A stretch of 64,000 nt of DNA, taken from contig JACRMM010000043.1 in NCBI GenBank assembly GCA_016214985.1, positions 1 through 64,000 on the forward strand, read 5' to 3'. The position numbers and the translations under genes were made by a program. The DNA is from Deltaproteobacteria bacterium. GTDB taxonomy: Bacteria; Desulfobacterota; Deferrisomatia; Deferrisomatales; JACRMM01. Numbering within the stretch: position 1 is the first letter of the stretch; every line of letters starts with the position of its first letter. Under the pieces are notes generated by a model. It searched no databases and was not told the DNA's origin. It was given only the letters and a program-made list of their open reading frames with translations. Below are positions 36,359 through 44,057 of this stretch, piece by piece.

Positions 36359-37003
36359 CTACAACTCCCCCTCGGACGGGCGCGATCCACCGATTCCCAG
36401 CGCGCGGATCTTGGCACGCAGGGTGTTTCGGTGCAGGCCGAGGATCTGGGCGGCGCGGGTCTGGTTTCCCCCCGTCCACTCGAGCACCGCCGTGAGCAGG
36501 GGCCGCTCTACCCTCTCCCAGACGAGCTCGTGAAGCCGCGACATGGCCGACGGTCCAAGGTTCTGGAGAAACGCGCGAAATCTCGGGTACAGGATGTCGT
36601 CGAGGGAGCGGTCTCCCTGCATCAGCCGGGCTTCGGTCGCGGCTCTCCGGCACCAGCTCGCCACCTCGTCACGAGCAATCGGCTCTCTCAAATACCCGAA
36701 CAGCCCCGGCACGTCCTTCCCGTTGCCCCTTTCGGCGCCACCGGTGGAACCTCGGACCAGAACGAACCGCTCGCCCGGGCGAGCCCGCAGGCAGTCGGAC
36801 ACCGCGTCTGCGCTGCACGCACGCACGTCGAGAAAGCACAAGAGATACGGTCGTTGCCGCCGAAGCCGGACCAACTCCCCCACCCCTCTCAGGCTCTCGG
36901 TCCCGTACCCCGCCGCCGCCAGAGGCTCTTCGAGCCGCCGCCAGAGCAACGGACTGGAACTCACCACCAGCACTCTCTCAGGCTGGCTCCCCTTGGCGCT
37001 CAT
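36359..37003 (-). CDS. degenerate receiver-Fis DNA-binding protein
   Basis: This 214-residue protein ends in a Fis-type domain (about 145-208) with the helix-turn-helix NQTRAAQILGLHRNTLRAKI, as in Fis and NtrC C-termini. The N-terminal 120 residues resemble a response-regulator receiver that has lost its acidic pair (VVSSSP at 13-18) and its phosphoacceptor-lysine (YLREPI at 104-109); one Asp remains at 59. There is no sigma-54 ATPase domain between them. The ATG lies inside the end of dusB (26-base overlap). The dusB-fis order is the classic gammaproteobacterial arrangement. Confidence 0.78.
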   Translation of the reverse strand: MSAKGSQPERVLVVSSSPLLWRRLEEPLAAAGYGTESLRGVGELVRLRRQRPYLLCFLDVRACSADAVSDCLRARPGERFVLVRGSTGGAERGNGKDVPGLFGYLREPIARDEVASWCRRAATEARLMQGDRSLDDILYPRFRAFLQNLGPSAMSRLHELVWERVERPLLTAVLEWTGGNQTRAAQILGLHRNTLRAKIRALGIGGSRPSEGEL

Positions 37004-38006
37004 CCCACTCTCCCCCTTTCGTCGGCTCCCGCGCCTCCACCGCGACCTCTCGCGGATACGCCTCCGAGAAGAACCCTTCCACGTCCCGCCGGAACTGCGA
37101 AAGATTCCGGATCTCCTGCACGCGCCGCCGAAACTCCGTGGCGCCAGAGAAACCGCGGGACGCCCAGGCGACGAACTTCCGCGATTCCAACAGGGCGACC
37201 TTCGCCCCCTTGACCGACTCCAGATCATCGATCTGGCGCAGGAGATCGTCCCCGATCTCCATCGGTCCTGGCGCACCCCGCGGCGTCTCCCCCCTCAGAA
37301 GACGCTCTGCATCCCGAAAGATCCACGGACACGACAGGGCCACCCGCCCGATCATCACACCGGCGACGCCGGAGCCGCGGAGCCTTTGGACCGCGTCGTC
37401 CGCCGAGGCGATGTCTCCGTTGCCCAGCACGGGAACGGGGAGCGCGGCGGCGAGCTCCCCGATGACGTCCCAATCAGCGCGACCTCCGTAGCCCTGCGCC
37501 CGGGTTCGCCCGTGGACCGCGACGATGTCCACGCCGCAGTCGACCGCGAGGCGACCCACCTCGAGAGCGTTCACCGAGCCCGCGTCCCACCCTGTGCGAA
37601 TCTTTACCGAGAGGAGCCCCGATACCTCTCGCCGCATGGCCCGCAGGCACCGTTCGGCGCGCCCCAGGTCCAGAAGAAGCGCGGCCCCTGCGCCGGAACG
37701 AACCACCTTGCGCACCGGGCAGCCCATGTTCAGGTCCACGTGTGCGAACCCTGCGCCCTGCGCAGCGTGAGCGGCCAGGGCGAGCTCCTCGGGCTCAGCG
37801 CCGAAGAGCTGGACACCCAGGTCCGGCCCCAGGTCCGGGGGCTGCAGGTACTCGAGCGTCCGGCGATTCCCTCGGGCCAGCGCCGCGGCCGACACCATCT
37901 CGGTAAACAGCAGGCGGCAGCCGTTGCGGCGGAGGCGCCAGCGAAACGGTGCGTCGGTGACCCCGGCCATGGGGGCCATCGGAAAGGCCGAGAGCAGTCC
38001 GGGCAT
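36978..38006 (-). CDS. dusB: tRNA-dihydrouridine synthase
   Basis: Dus enzymes use FMN to reduce uridines in tRNA. The 342-residue protein has APMAGVTDAPFR (about 11-22), FTEMVSA, VQLFGAEPEEL, the catalytic-Cys motif DLNMGCPVRKVVRSGAGAAL (about 91-110), HGRTRAQGYGG and GNGDIAS. A helical C-terminal domain follows. Length and linkage to a Fis-domain gene support DusB over DusA or DusC. Confidence 0.92.
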   Translation of the reverse strand: MPGLLSAFPMAPMAGVTDAPFRWRLRRNGCRLLFTEMVSAAALARGNRRTLEYLQPPDLGPDLGVQLFGAEPEELALAAHAAQGAGFAHVDLNMGCPVRKVVRSGAGAALLLDLGRAERCLRAMRREVSGLLSVKIRTGWDAGSVNALEVGRLAVDCGVDIVAVHGRTRAQGYGGRADWDVIGELAAALPVPVLGNGDIASADDAVQRLRGSGVAGVMIGRVALSCPWIFRDAERLLRGETPRGAPGPMEIGDDLLRQIDDLESVKGAKVALLESRKFVAWASRGFSGATEFRRRVQEIRNLSQFRRDVEGFFSEAYPREVAVEAREPTKGGEWDERQGEPA

Positions 38007-38076
38007 CCGTTACCTTGATCGGGGGAGAGCCCAGCGGCGCCCGTCCCCTGGGTCCCGGTGCCGTCGGAGTCCTCTG

Positions 38077-38610
38077 TCAGTGCAGGCTGGAAGCCACGGC
38101 GGTGGCCAGGGCTTCGTAGTCGACTTCGACGGTCTGGCGAAGCAGGATCCGGCCGTCGCCGTCCGCCAGGAAGAGCGTCGGCGTCTTGGAAACTCCCAGT
38201 GGGTCCGCGGCGACCAGGAGATCTCCCTCGAGCCGGTCGTAGAGCACCGGGAACGGCAACTCCATATCGCTGACGTAGGCGCGAACGGCGTTACTAAAGC
38301 GGTCGCCATCCACGTTGACCGCCCAGACGGTCAGCCCCCTCTCGCGCCACTTCCGGTGGAGCCCTACGAGCCCCGGCATCGCCTCCTTGCAGTTGGGACA
38401 GTACACCGACCAGAAGAACACGACCACCGGCCCCTTGCCCAAGGCCGCTGCCAACTCGTGGTCTCCTCCGGTCAGGTCTTGAAGCACCACGTCCGGGAGC
38501 CGGTCGCCCGGGCCCGGAAGGGGTGCGGCCGCCGCGATCGCCCCACCGAGCAAGAGAAGAAGACCCGCCATCCACGCGCGCATCCCTGCGCGCTCCATCC
38601 GTGTGCCCAT
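38077..38610 (-). CDS. TlpA/ResA-like thiol-disulfide protein (CPNC)
   Basis: The 177-residue protein has a signal peptide or anchor (about 10-29) and a thioredoxin fold of the AhpC/TSA-TlpA type. The redox motif is CPNC at 71-74 in VVFFWSVYCPNCKEAMPGL, and TPTLFLADGDGR gives the cis-Pro. Such proteins reduce disulfides in the periplasm, often during cytochrome c maturation. The ATG follows GGAAGGAGCTGAC. It is 63 bases downstream of a second TlpA-type gene, itself next to a multihaem cytochrome gene. Confidence 0.85.
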   Translation of the reverse strand: MGTRMERAGMRAWMAGLLLLLGGAIAAAAPLPGPGDRLPDVVLQDLTGGDHELAAALGKGPVVVFFWSVYCPNCKEAMPGLVGLHRKWRERGLTVWAVNVDGDRFSNAVRAYVSDMELPFPVLYDRLEGDLLVAADPLGVSKTPTLFLADGDGRILLRQTVEVDYEALATAVASSLH

Positions 38611-38673
38611 GTCAGCTCCTTCCGACACCCTCCGGGCCATCTCCCCGTCTGCCGGGACCGCGCGTTCTGCCCC

Positions 38674-39207
38674 TTACCGGACGACCCCGAGCTCCGACAG
38701 GATCCCCTTGATCTTCTTCTGGCTGGCCCAGTAGTAGTTGGGCTCCGCGAAACGGGCGGTCCCCTCCCGATCGACGATGATGCTCGTGGGCAACGCGTTG
38801 ATGCAGTACGATTTCCAAACTTCGAGGTTCTTGTCGAGGAGGATCGGATACTGGATCCCGAGATTCGAGATCTCGTCCCTGAGCTTGGCCACATGCGTCG
38901 CCGAGAGATTCTGGGTCTCCTGGTTGATGGCCAGGACGACGAGATCGTTCTCGTGGCCGGTGTACAACCCCTGGAGAAACGCCAGCTCCTCCATGCACCG
39001 CGGGCACCACGACGCCCAGAAGGCGAGCAGGACGACCTTGCCCTTGTAGGACGAGAGCGTCACCGGCTTCCCGTTGATGTCTTCGAGCTGGAAATCCTGC
39101 GCCTTCTGCCCGGTCGAGAGGCACAACGCCAGGGACCGACCGGGCAGCGCCAGGGCTCCGCCCAGGATCGCCACCGCCAGACCCAACGCAACCCATGACC
39201 TCTTCAT
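38674..39207 (-). CDS. TlpA/ResA-like thiol-disulfide protein (CPRC)
   Basis: This 177-residue exported thioredoxin-fold protein has a signal peptide (residues 1-27), CPRC at 68-71 in LLAFWASWCPRCMEEL and the cis-Pro loop NALPTSIIVDREG. An extra Cys (SYC, near 134) precedes the cis-Pro. It is paralogous to the next gene. The ATG follows GGAGGTACGGCG, and a 17-base-spaced promoter lies upstream. A role in keeping haem-binding cysteines reduced for the neighbouring multihaem cytochrome is a reasonable inference. Confidence 0.87.
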   Translation of the reverse strand: MKRSWVALGLAVAILGGALALPGRSLALCLSTGQKAQDFQLEDINGKPVTLSSYKGKVVLLAFWASWCPRCMEELAFLQGLYTGHENDLVVLAINQETQNLSATHVAKLRDEISNLGIQYPILLDKNLEVWKSYCINALPTSIIVDREGTARFAEPNYYWASQKKIKGILSELGVVR

Positions 39208-39247
39208 CGCCGTACCTCCGGACCGTGCTGGTCTCTCGGGTGGAGTT

Positions 39248-39276
39248 ACTCTAAAGAACGCGCTACCCGCTTTCAA
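39248..39276 (-). promoter_or_regulatory. sigma-70 type promoter of the TlpA pair
   Basis: On the minus strand TTGAAA (39276-39271) and TAGAGT (39253-39248) are 17 bases apart, 41 bases before the start at 39207. The -35 begins only four bases beyond the cytochrome stop, so the TlpA genes can be transcribed independently of it. Confidence 0.55.
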
Positions 39277-39279
39277 GGT

Positions 39280-40791
39280 CTATCGTCCCGCCCGTGCCAC
39301 CCGTTTCGAGTGGCAGCGCGTACAATTGCCGGCCGGAGATGGTGTCGCGGCCGCCTCCGGTGTCCCGAAGAGAAACTTATGGTCGTGCACGCGATAGGCT
39401 GCGCCGTCACGCGACCGCAGGGGACCGTGGCACCGATGGCACGGGACCGCAGCCTCCGCATGGCGCCGATGGGTCTCGTCCTTGGGTGTATCGCCCCGGT
39501 GGCACGACAGGCAGTACTCCGAGACCGTCATCTTGGGTTTCGGTTTGGCCTGGACGCGTTTGTTCCGGAAGTTCCCGCAGGCGTCGCAGGGCACGTCGCG
39601 CACGTCGAGGACGCTGTCGACCCAGAAGAGCCACTGGCGGTGGCGGTCCTCATAGCTTTCGTCTCCCGTGAAGGACGCGTTGTCCTGGCCCGCCTTCGGC
39701 AGGAGCCCCCTGTAATAGCGGGTGAGATCCTTGCCAGGCCGGAAACCCAGGGGGAACCGAAACTGGCCCGACCGGTCGTGCCCGTTGGTGTGGCAGCTCT
39801 CGCAGATCATGTCCCTGCGGTCCTGGTCGAGCTTGGCCGGGTTCACGATCGGCCCCCGGCCTTGGGCACGGACGTGGCCGCGACCGGGGCCGTGGCACGC
39901 TTCGCACCCCACGCCGAGCTCCGAGAAGCGGGGTTCCTGCTGCATCTCGAAGCCGGTCGTGTGGCACCCCTGGCAGTACTCGGCCCACGGCTTGTCGAGC
40001 GAGCTGGAGGTGTCCCAACTGTTCAACGAGAGAGACCACGTGGCCCCCTTCACTTGGAGCCGCCCGGCCTTCTGAACGACGTACCGCTGGGTCCAGTGGG
40101 AGCCGAGGACGTAGACCACGTCGTCCCGAGGGAACGGCGCGCCCCGTCCGAAGTCCGGTACCACGCTCCCCGGGGCCCGGCGCGCGTCCCGGGTCATCCG
40201 GGCGTGCGCCGTCTTCTTCCACTCCCGATAGGCCTCGGCGTGACAGTCGCGGCATGCGTCCGATCCCACATACTGGTCGAGAACGCTCGCCTCCTTGACG
40301 TGAAACGCTTCGGAAGCCATGAGGGCCTTCTGGTGGCAACCGAGACACAGTTGTCCCTCGTCGTTGCGGCGCCGCAGGTAGAACGTGCGGTACCGCCGCC
40401 CGCGGCCCAGCACCGAGAGCAGTCGCTGGTAGAGCGGCTGTGCCACGTAGGGGACCTCCGCCTCGAGCGCCTGGTGCGGGTTGTGGCAAGTCGCACAGGT
40501 GATTGCCCCCCGCTCGTCCAGTGGAAGATCTCTCGGAACTTTGGATCCGGGCCGCACGTCCACGGGGTGGAGAGCGGTGAGATCCTTCTCCCGGTGGCAG
40601 TCGAGGCACAGGGCCACCACGTCCTTCTTGAACCGCGGCCGGACCCCCTTGCGCGGAGGATCGGCGTGACAGTCCATGCAGTGGCGACGGTCCGATAGGA
40701 AGGCGTGGGGATCCAGCGCGCCCCGCGGCGCCGCGGCCGTCCCAGCCAGGGTCACAAGGGCGGCCCCCACGACGCACCACCGTCGGTTCAT
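39280..40791 (-). CDS. periplasmic multihaem cytochrome c (11 CxxCH plus one degenerate site)
   Basis: The 503-residue protein has a signal peptide (about 1-22) and eleven CxxCH haem-binding motifs starting at residues 38, 62, 99, 149, 180, 273, 296, 330, 427, 451 and 490. A twelfth position reads CDACG at 402-406, with the axial-histidine place taken by Gly. Several motifs are followed by NPH or GPxxxH patterns that supply distal ligands, as in NrfA/Doubled-CXXCH-type cytochromes. It should carry electrons in the periplasm; partner and acceptor are unknown. Its ATG overlaps the stop of the HAMP protein gene as ATGA. Confidence 0.9.
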   Translation of the reverse strand: MNRRWCVVGAALVTLAGTAAAPRGALDPHAFLSDRRHCMDCHADPPRKGVRPRFKKDVVALCLDCHREKDLTALHPVDVRPGSKVPRDLPLDERGAITCATCHNPHQALEAEVPYVAQPLYQRLLSVLGRGRRYRTFYLRRRNDEGQLCLGCHQKALMASEAFHVKEASVLDQYVGSDACRDCHAEAYREWKKTAHARMTRDARRAPGSVVPDFGRGAPFPRDDVVYVLGSHWTQRYVVQKAGRLQVKGATWSLSLNSWDTSSSLDKPWAEYCQGCHTTGFEMQQEPRFSELGVGCEACHGPGRGHVRAQGRGPIVNPAKLDQDRRDMICESCHTNGHDRSGQFRFPLGFRPGKDLTRYYRGLLPKAGQDNASFTGDESYEDRHRQWLFWVDSVLDVRDVPCDACGNFRNKRVQAKPKPKMTVSEYCLSCHRGDTPKDETHRRHAEAAVPCHRCHGPLRSRDGAAYRVHDHKFLFGTPEAAATPSPAGNCTRCHSKRVARAGR

Positions 40792-41378
40792 CCCTCTACC
40801 TGGAACTCCTGGATCCGTTCCCGAAGCCCCTCGGCAGCCCTCTCCAGCGCGTCGAACGAGTCGCCCGCGCCCCCGCGGGCCGCCTCGAGCGCCCGGTGCA
40901 CCTCCTGCTCCGCCTCCCGGATCCCCGACACCTTGTCCGCCAGGGCCCGAGTCATGGCGTTCATGGCCTCGGTCAGCGACTGGAGTTCATCGCCGTCGCG
41001 CAGCCGGGTGACCAGGGTCAGGTCGCCGCGGCCCACCCGCTCCAGGTTCGCCTTGAACCGGTACAGAGGCCCCCCGATCCGGTGGCTGTCGTAGAGGGTG
41101 AGAAAGATGGCGAGCAGTGCCACGACGCACATCGAAACGAAGGACGCGACGAGCACCGCCGGCAGGAGGAGCTCCCAGGAGCTTCGCGCCTGATAGTGCG
41201 CGCTGTAGAACGCGCGGCCGAACTCCTTGTCCGCGAGAAGGTACAGCAGGCCGCCCGTGAGTCCGGTGCCCAGGAGGATGACAGCGGTCACCTTTCCGAT
41301 GAACCGGAGCTGGAACGCTTTCTCGATGAAGATGGTGCGTCGCTGCGGCGCGGCCCGCGCCGCGGTTTCGGTTCCCAT
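40788..41378 (-). CDS. HAMP-domain membrane protein without output domain
   Basis: The 196-residue protein has two membrane helices (about 26-48 and 70-93) flanking a short periplasmic loop. A HAMP linker follows (about 92-145, RIGGPLYRFKANLERVGRGDL), then a coiled coil to the end. No kinase, methyl-accepting or cyclase domain follows. The ATG follows GAGGA, and translation is coupled to the multihaem cytochrome gene by an ATGA overlap. It may sense or tether redox state for the cytochrome; this is inference from coupling only. Confidence 0.8.
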   Translation of the reverse strand: MGTETAARAAPQRRTIFIEKAFQLRFIGKVTAVILLGTGLTGGLLYLLADKEFGRAFYSAHYQARSSWELLLPAVLVASFVSMCVVALLAIFLTLYDSHRIGGPLYRFKANLERVGRGDLTLVTRLRDGDELQSLTEAMNAMTRALADKVSGIREAEQEVHRALEAARGGAGDSFDALERAAEGLRERIQEFQVEG

Positions 41379-41484
41379 GGAGTTCCTCTGCGGTCAGTGG
41401 CTGGTCGTCACCGCCTTTCGATCGGCGCGGCGCGGTCTAGACTTTAGAGTCTGCCCCGCACTCGCTCGTCGGCCGCCTAACCCT

Positions 41485-41514
41485 TTGACACGCGCTGGGG
41501 CGCCTGTGTACCCT
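41485..41514 (+). promoter_or_regulatory. sigma-70 type promoter of dihaem protein gene
   Basis: A consensus TTGACA at 41485-41490 and TACCCT at 41509-41514 are separated by 18 bases, 24 bases ahead of the start at 41538. A small inverted repeat, AGACT-TTAG-AGTCT, at 41439-41452 lies upstream and between the divergent genes. Confidence 0.5.
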
Positions 41515-41537
41515 GCGTAAACGAACCGGAGGCGCGC

Positions 41538-41933
41538 ATGAAAGCCATCGCCGTCGCAGCAGCCGTCCTGGTCACCTCGGCCTGTATTGCGACTCACTTG
41601 ACCATGGAGATCCCGCCCCCCGGCGGGTGCGACCAATGCCACCGGCAGAAGATCGCCGCGAACTGGGAAGTTTCGGTCGCTCCCGTGGCTCTGGGAAAGG
41701 AGGGTGGGGTCCCCGCGGAGAGCGACGTCCTCCTGAGGGGTCTCCAGTCCGTTCCGTACCACAGCGAGGTTCCGGTTCGAAAGCTGGCGATCTACGCCGC
41801 CGCTGCCCCGGCCGGCTCCCTGGGTGACGAAGAGACCGGGATCCAGTGCTTTCAGTGCCATCGGTCTCCCGGTCCTCCCCACGAGAAGGCGCGCGGCAAC
41901 CACCCGTGGGGCCAGCGCCCGAGCCCTCCCTGA
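41538..41933 (+). CDS. small dihaem cytochrome c, probable lipoprotein
   Basis: This 131-residue protein has an N-terminal export signal ending VLVTSAC, a plausible lipobox. It contains two CxxCH motifs, CDQCH near residue 31 and CFQCH near 106. Histidines in HRSPGPPHEK and GNHPWG could be distal haem ligands. It resembles small haem lipoproteins of metal-reducing bacteria, but I do not recognise a named family. It has its own promoter and is 36 bases ahead of the response-regulator gene. Confidence 0.7.
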   Translation: MKAIAVAAAVLVTSACIATHLTMEIPPPGGCDQCHRQKIAANWEVSVAPVALGKEGGVPAESDVLLRGLQSVPYHSEVPVRKLAIYAAAAPAGSLGDEETGIQCFQCHRSPGPPHEKARGNHPWGQRPSPP

Positions 41934-41969
41934 ACCGGCGGTCGACCACGAGAGGGAAGGAGGGCGACC

Positions 41970-42572
41970 ATTTCTGCCCGGATCCTCATGGTCGACGACG
42001 AGGAGGCCCTCCTCTCGAGCCTCGCCTCGGCGGCGCGCGCACGCGGGTACACCGTCGAGACCGCTTCGAACGGTTCCCAGGGTCTAGAGCGGGCGCGGGC
42101 GTGCGGTTACGATCTCGTGGTGACGGACCTGCGGATGCCGGGCCTGGACGGACCGGCGTTCATCGGGAGCCTGCGGGAGGAGGGGATGCCGACCCGTGTG
42201 GTCGTCATCACCGGGTACGCAACCCTGGAGGCGGCCGTGGACTGTCTCCGGAAGGGGGCAATCGACTTCCTGATCAAGCCCTTCGAGGTGGAGGAGTTTC
42301 TGGACCGCATCGCCCTGGCGCTGTCGAAACCCCACGCCCGCGTGGAGCGCACGTGCGACTGGGAGGCGGTGGCGCGACGCTTCGGCCTCACGCGACGGGA
42401 GCGGCAGGTCCTACAGGTCTCCTACGACACGGGCACGTCCGCGAGGGAGATGGCGGAAGACCTCAGACTGAGCGTCCACACCGTCAAGTCGCACCTCAAG
42501 TCGGCCTACCACAAGCTCGGGGTGTCGACGCGAGGTCAGCTTTTCCGCGTCGTTCAGGAGACCGGTGGCTAG
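41970..42572 (+). CDS. response regulator, receiver plus LuxR-type HTH, likely ATT start
   Basis: The protein has an N-terminal receiver domain (phosphoacceptor Asp in VVTDLRMPGLDG, residue 53 from the ATT, Lys in FLIKPFEV). Its C-terminal LuxR/GerE helix-turn-helix (LTRRERQVLQV to TVKSHLKSAYHKLGV) would bind DNA. The first ATG (41988) would give MVDDEE and remove beta-strand 1. Starting at ATT 41970 gives xSARILMVDDEE, the normal receiver opening, six bases after AAGGAGGG. ATG 41988 has no ribosome site. No histidine kinase is adjacent. The 3' end overlaps hsp20 by 4 bases, tail to tail. Confidence 0.85.
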   Translation: MSARILMVDDEEALLSSLASAARARGYTVETASNGSQGLERARACGYDLVVTDLRMPGLDGPAFIGSLREEGMPTRVVVITGYATLEAAVDCLRKGAIDFLIKPFEVEEFLDRIALALSKPHARVERTCDWEAVARRFGLTRRERQVLQVSYDTGTSAREMAEDLRLSVHTVKSHLKSAYHKLGVSTRGQLFRVVQETGG

Positions 42573-43018
42573 CCCTCGACCTGCACCGAAACCGGCCGGG
42601 ACCGCGCTGCCTCCCGTTTGGGAAGCGTGACGCACAGGATCCCGTCTCGGTAGCTCGCGGTGACTCCACCTGGGTCCACGACCGCGGGCAGGCGGAACGC
42701 TCGCTGGAACAGCCCGTTGGGCCGCTCGACCCGGTGGTACCGATGGGAAGCCTCACCCGTGGCGGAAGGACGCTCCCCACGGACCACGAGGACGTCATCG
42801 GTGATCTCCAGGTGGATGTCCTCCTGGGTCATCCCGGGAACCTCGGCCACAAGGACGAAGTCGTCGCCGGTCTCGTAGATGTCCACAGCCGGGGACCAGT
42901 GGGCCGAGACCGGATCCTTGGCGCTCCGGGACTGGGTGAGCTGCTCATCGAAGAGCCGGCACATCTTCTCCTGAAGGCCCAACAAGTCCCGAAAGGCTTC
43001 ATCCGATCCGCGGCCCAT
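42569..43018 (-). CDS. Hsp20 family small heat-shock protein
   Basis: The 149-residue protein carries an alpha-crystallin domain (about 40-140). Visible pieces are PAVDIYETGDDFVLVAEVPGM, DIHLEITDDVLVVRGER and the closing GVTASYRDGILCVTLPK. A short helical N-terminus precedes it. It would act as an ATP-independent holdase. The C-terminal IxI-type motif appears as VSVQVEG and is weak. Convergent with the response regulator gene (4-base overlap of stops), so each may influence the other's transcript end. Confidence 0.92.
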   Translation of the reverse strand: MGRGSDEAFRDLLGLQEKMCRLFDEQLTQSRSAKDPVSAHWSPAVDIYETGDDFVLVAEVPGMTQEDIHLEITDDVLVVRGERPSATGEASHRYHRVERPNGLFQRAFRLPAVVDPGGVTASYRDGILCVTLPKREAARSRPVSVQVEG

Positions 43019-43175
43019 GGCCCTTCCTCCTCTCGTGCGGGGCGCCCGACGGCGGGGCGCCGCGATGCCGGGCGGGCTTCACCCTAGGGCAGACGAGAAC
43101 CCGTGTCAAGCGGGCGCAGGGCCGGGTTTCCACCGACGGCGCGAAGCCGCGGCAACGTACGAAGGACAGGGCGAG

Positions 43176-44057
43176 ATGCACCGCAAACTCGAGAAGGTCT
43201 TTTACGAGGTCCGAACCCCGCGACTCACCTGGACCGACGTCGGCGGGTTTCCCGCGGTCAAGGAGACGCTCGCGGAGATGGTCTGCCTTCCCCTCCAGAA
43301 GCCCGAGCTCATGCGAACGCTCGGGCTGGAGCGGCCGGCCGGTGTGATGCTCTGGGGCCCTTTGGGCGTAGGCATCACCATGCTCGCCGAGGCCGCCGCT
43401 TCCGCGGCGGGCGCGACGTTCGTCTACGTGTCGGGTCAGGAGATGCTCGGCAGGCCCCGAGAGATCCGTGACGCGTTTCATGACGCCGAACACGAGGCGC
43501 CCTGCGTCCTCTTCGTCTCGGACTGTGAGTGGTTGGCGCCCCGGGCGGGCTGCTCCTACGAGTGGGGCCCGGCCAACTTCCGAGGGATCCCGCCGACCTT
43601 CGCCGACCCGACCCTGACGCGCCTCTTCATCGAGGAGGTCGATCGGATCCAGCACGTCGAGGGCGTGATGCTCGTGGGCTCGTGCTATCGCATCGACACC
43701 GTGGATCAGGCGCTCATCAAGGAGAAGAAGCGCTTCAACCGGAAGGTGTTCGTGCACCCGCCCCGAGCCGAGGACCGGCGGGAGATGATCGAGATCTACC
43801 TTCGTCGGATGCCCCGCCTCGGCGCCGGGGTGGACGCCGGCGAACTCGCGCTGCGCACCGAGGGCTACGTGGGCTGGGACGCGGAGAGCCTGTGCAAGCG
43901 CGCCACCCTCGAGGCCCTCAAGGCCGGACGGGACACGGTGGAACGCGCGGACTTCGAGCAGGCCCTGGGCCAGGTGACGCCGTGGCTCACGCCGGACATG
44001 ACCGCCCGATACTGGGAGATCCATCGCAATGATTGCCCCCACCACTACGCCTTCTGA
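43176..44057 (+). CDS. p97/CDC48-like AAA protein with destroyed active site
   Basis: The 293-residue protein aligns by eye over a whole AAA domain: LTWTDVGGFPAVKETLAEMV, GVMLWGPLGVGITMLAEA, APCVLFVSDCEWLAPR, VMLVGSCYRIDTVDQALI, KRFNRKVFVHPP and a C-terminal helical lid. Every catalytic element is altered. Walker A GxxGxGKT has become GPLGVGIT (Lys to Ile), and Walker B DE has become SD. The sensor-1 Asn is Tyr, and the arginine-finger RPGRFD is KEKKRFN. It should therefore not hydrolyse ATP and may be a scaffold. The ATG follows GAAGGACAGGG. It overlaps the FmdE-like gene by 29 bases and heads a long operon. Confidence 0.85.
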   Translation: MHRKLEKVFYEVRTPRLTWTDVGGFPAVKETLAEMVCLPLQKPELMRTLGLERPAGVMLWGPLGVGITMLAEAAASAAGATFVYVSGQEMLGRPREIRDAFHDAEHEAPCVLFVSDCEWLAPRAGCSYEWGPANFRGIPPTFADPTLTRLFIEEVDRIQHVEGVMLVGSCYRIDTVDQALIKEKKRFNRKVFVHPPRAEDRREMIEIYLRRMPRLGAGVDAGELALRTEGYVGWDAESLCKRATLEALKAGRDTVERADFEQALGQVTPWLTPDMTARYWEIHRNDCPHHYAF

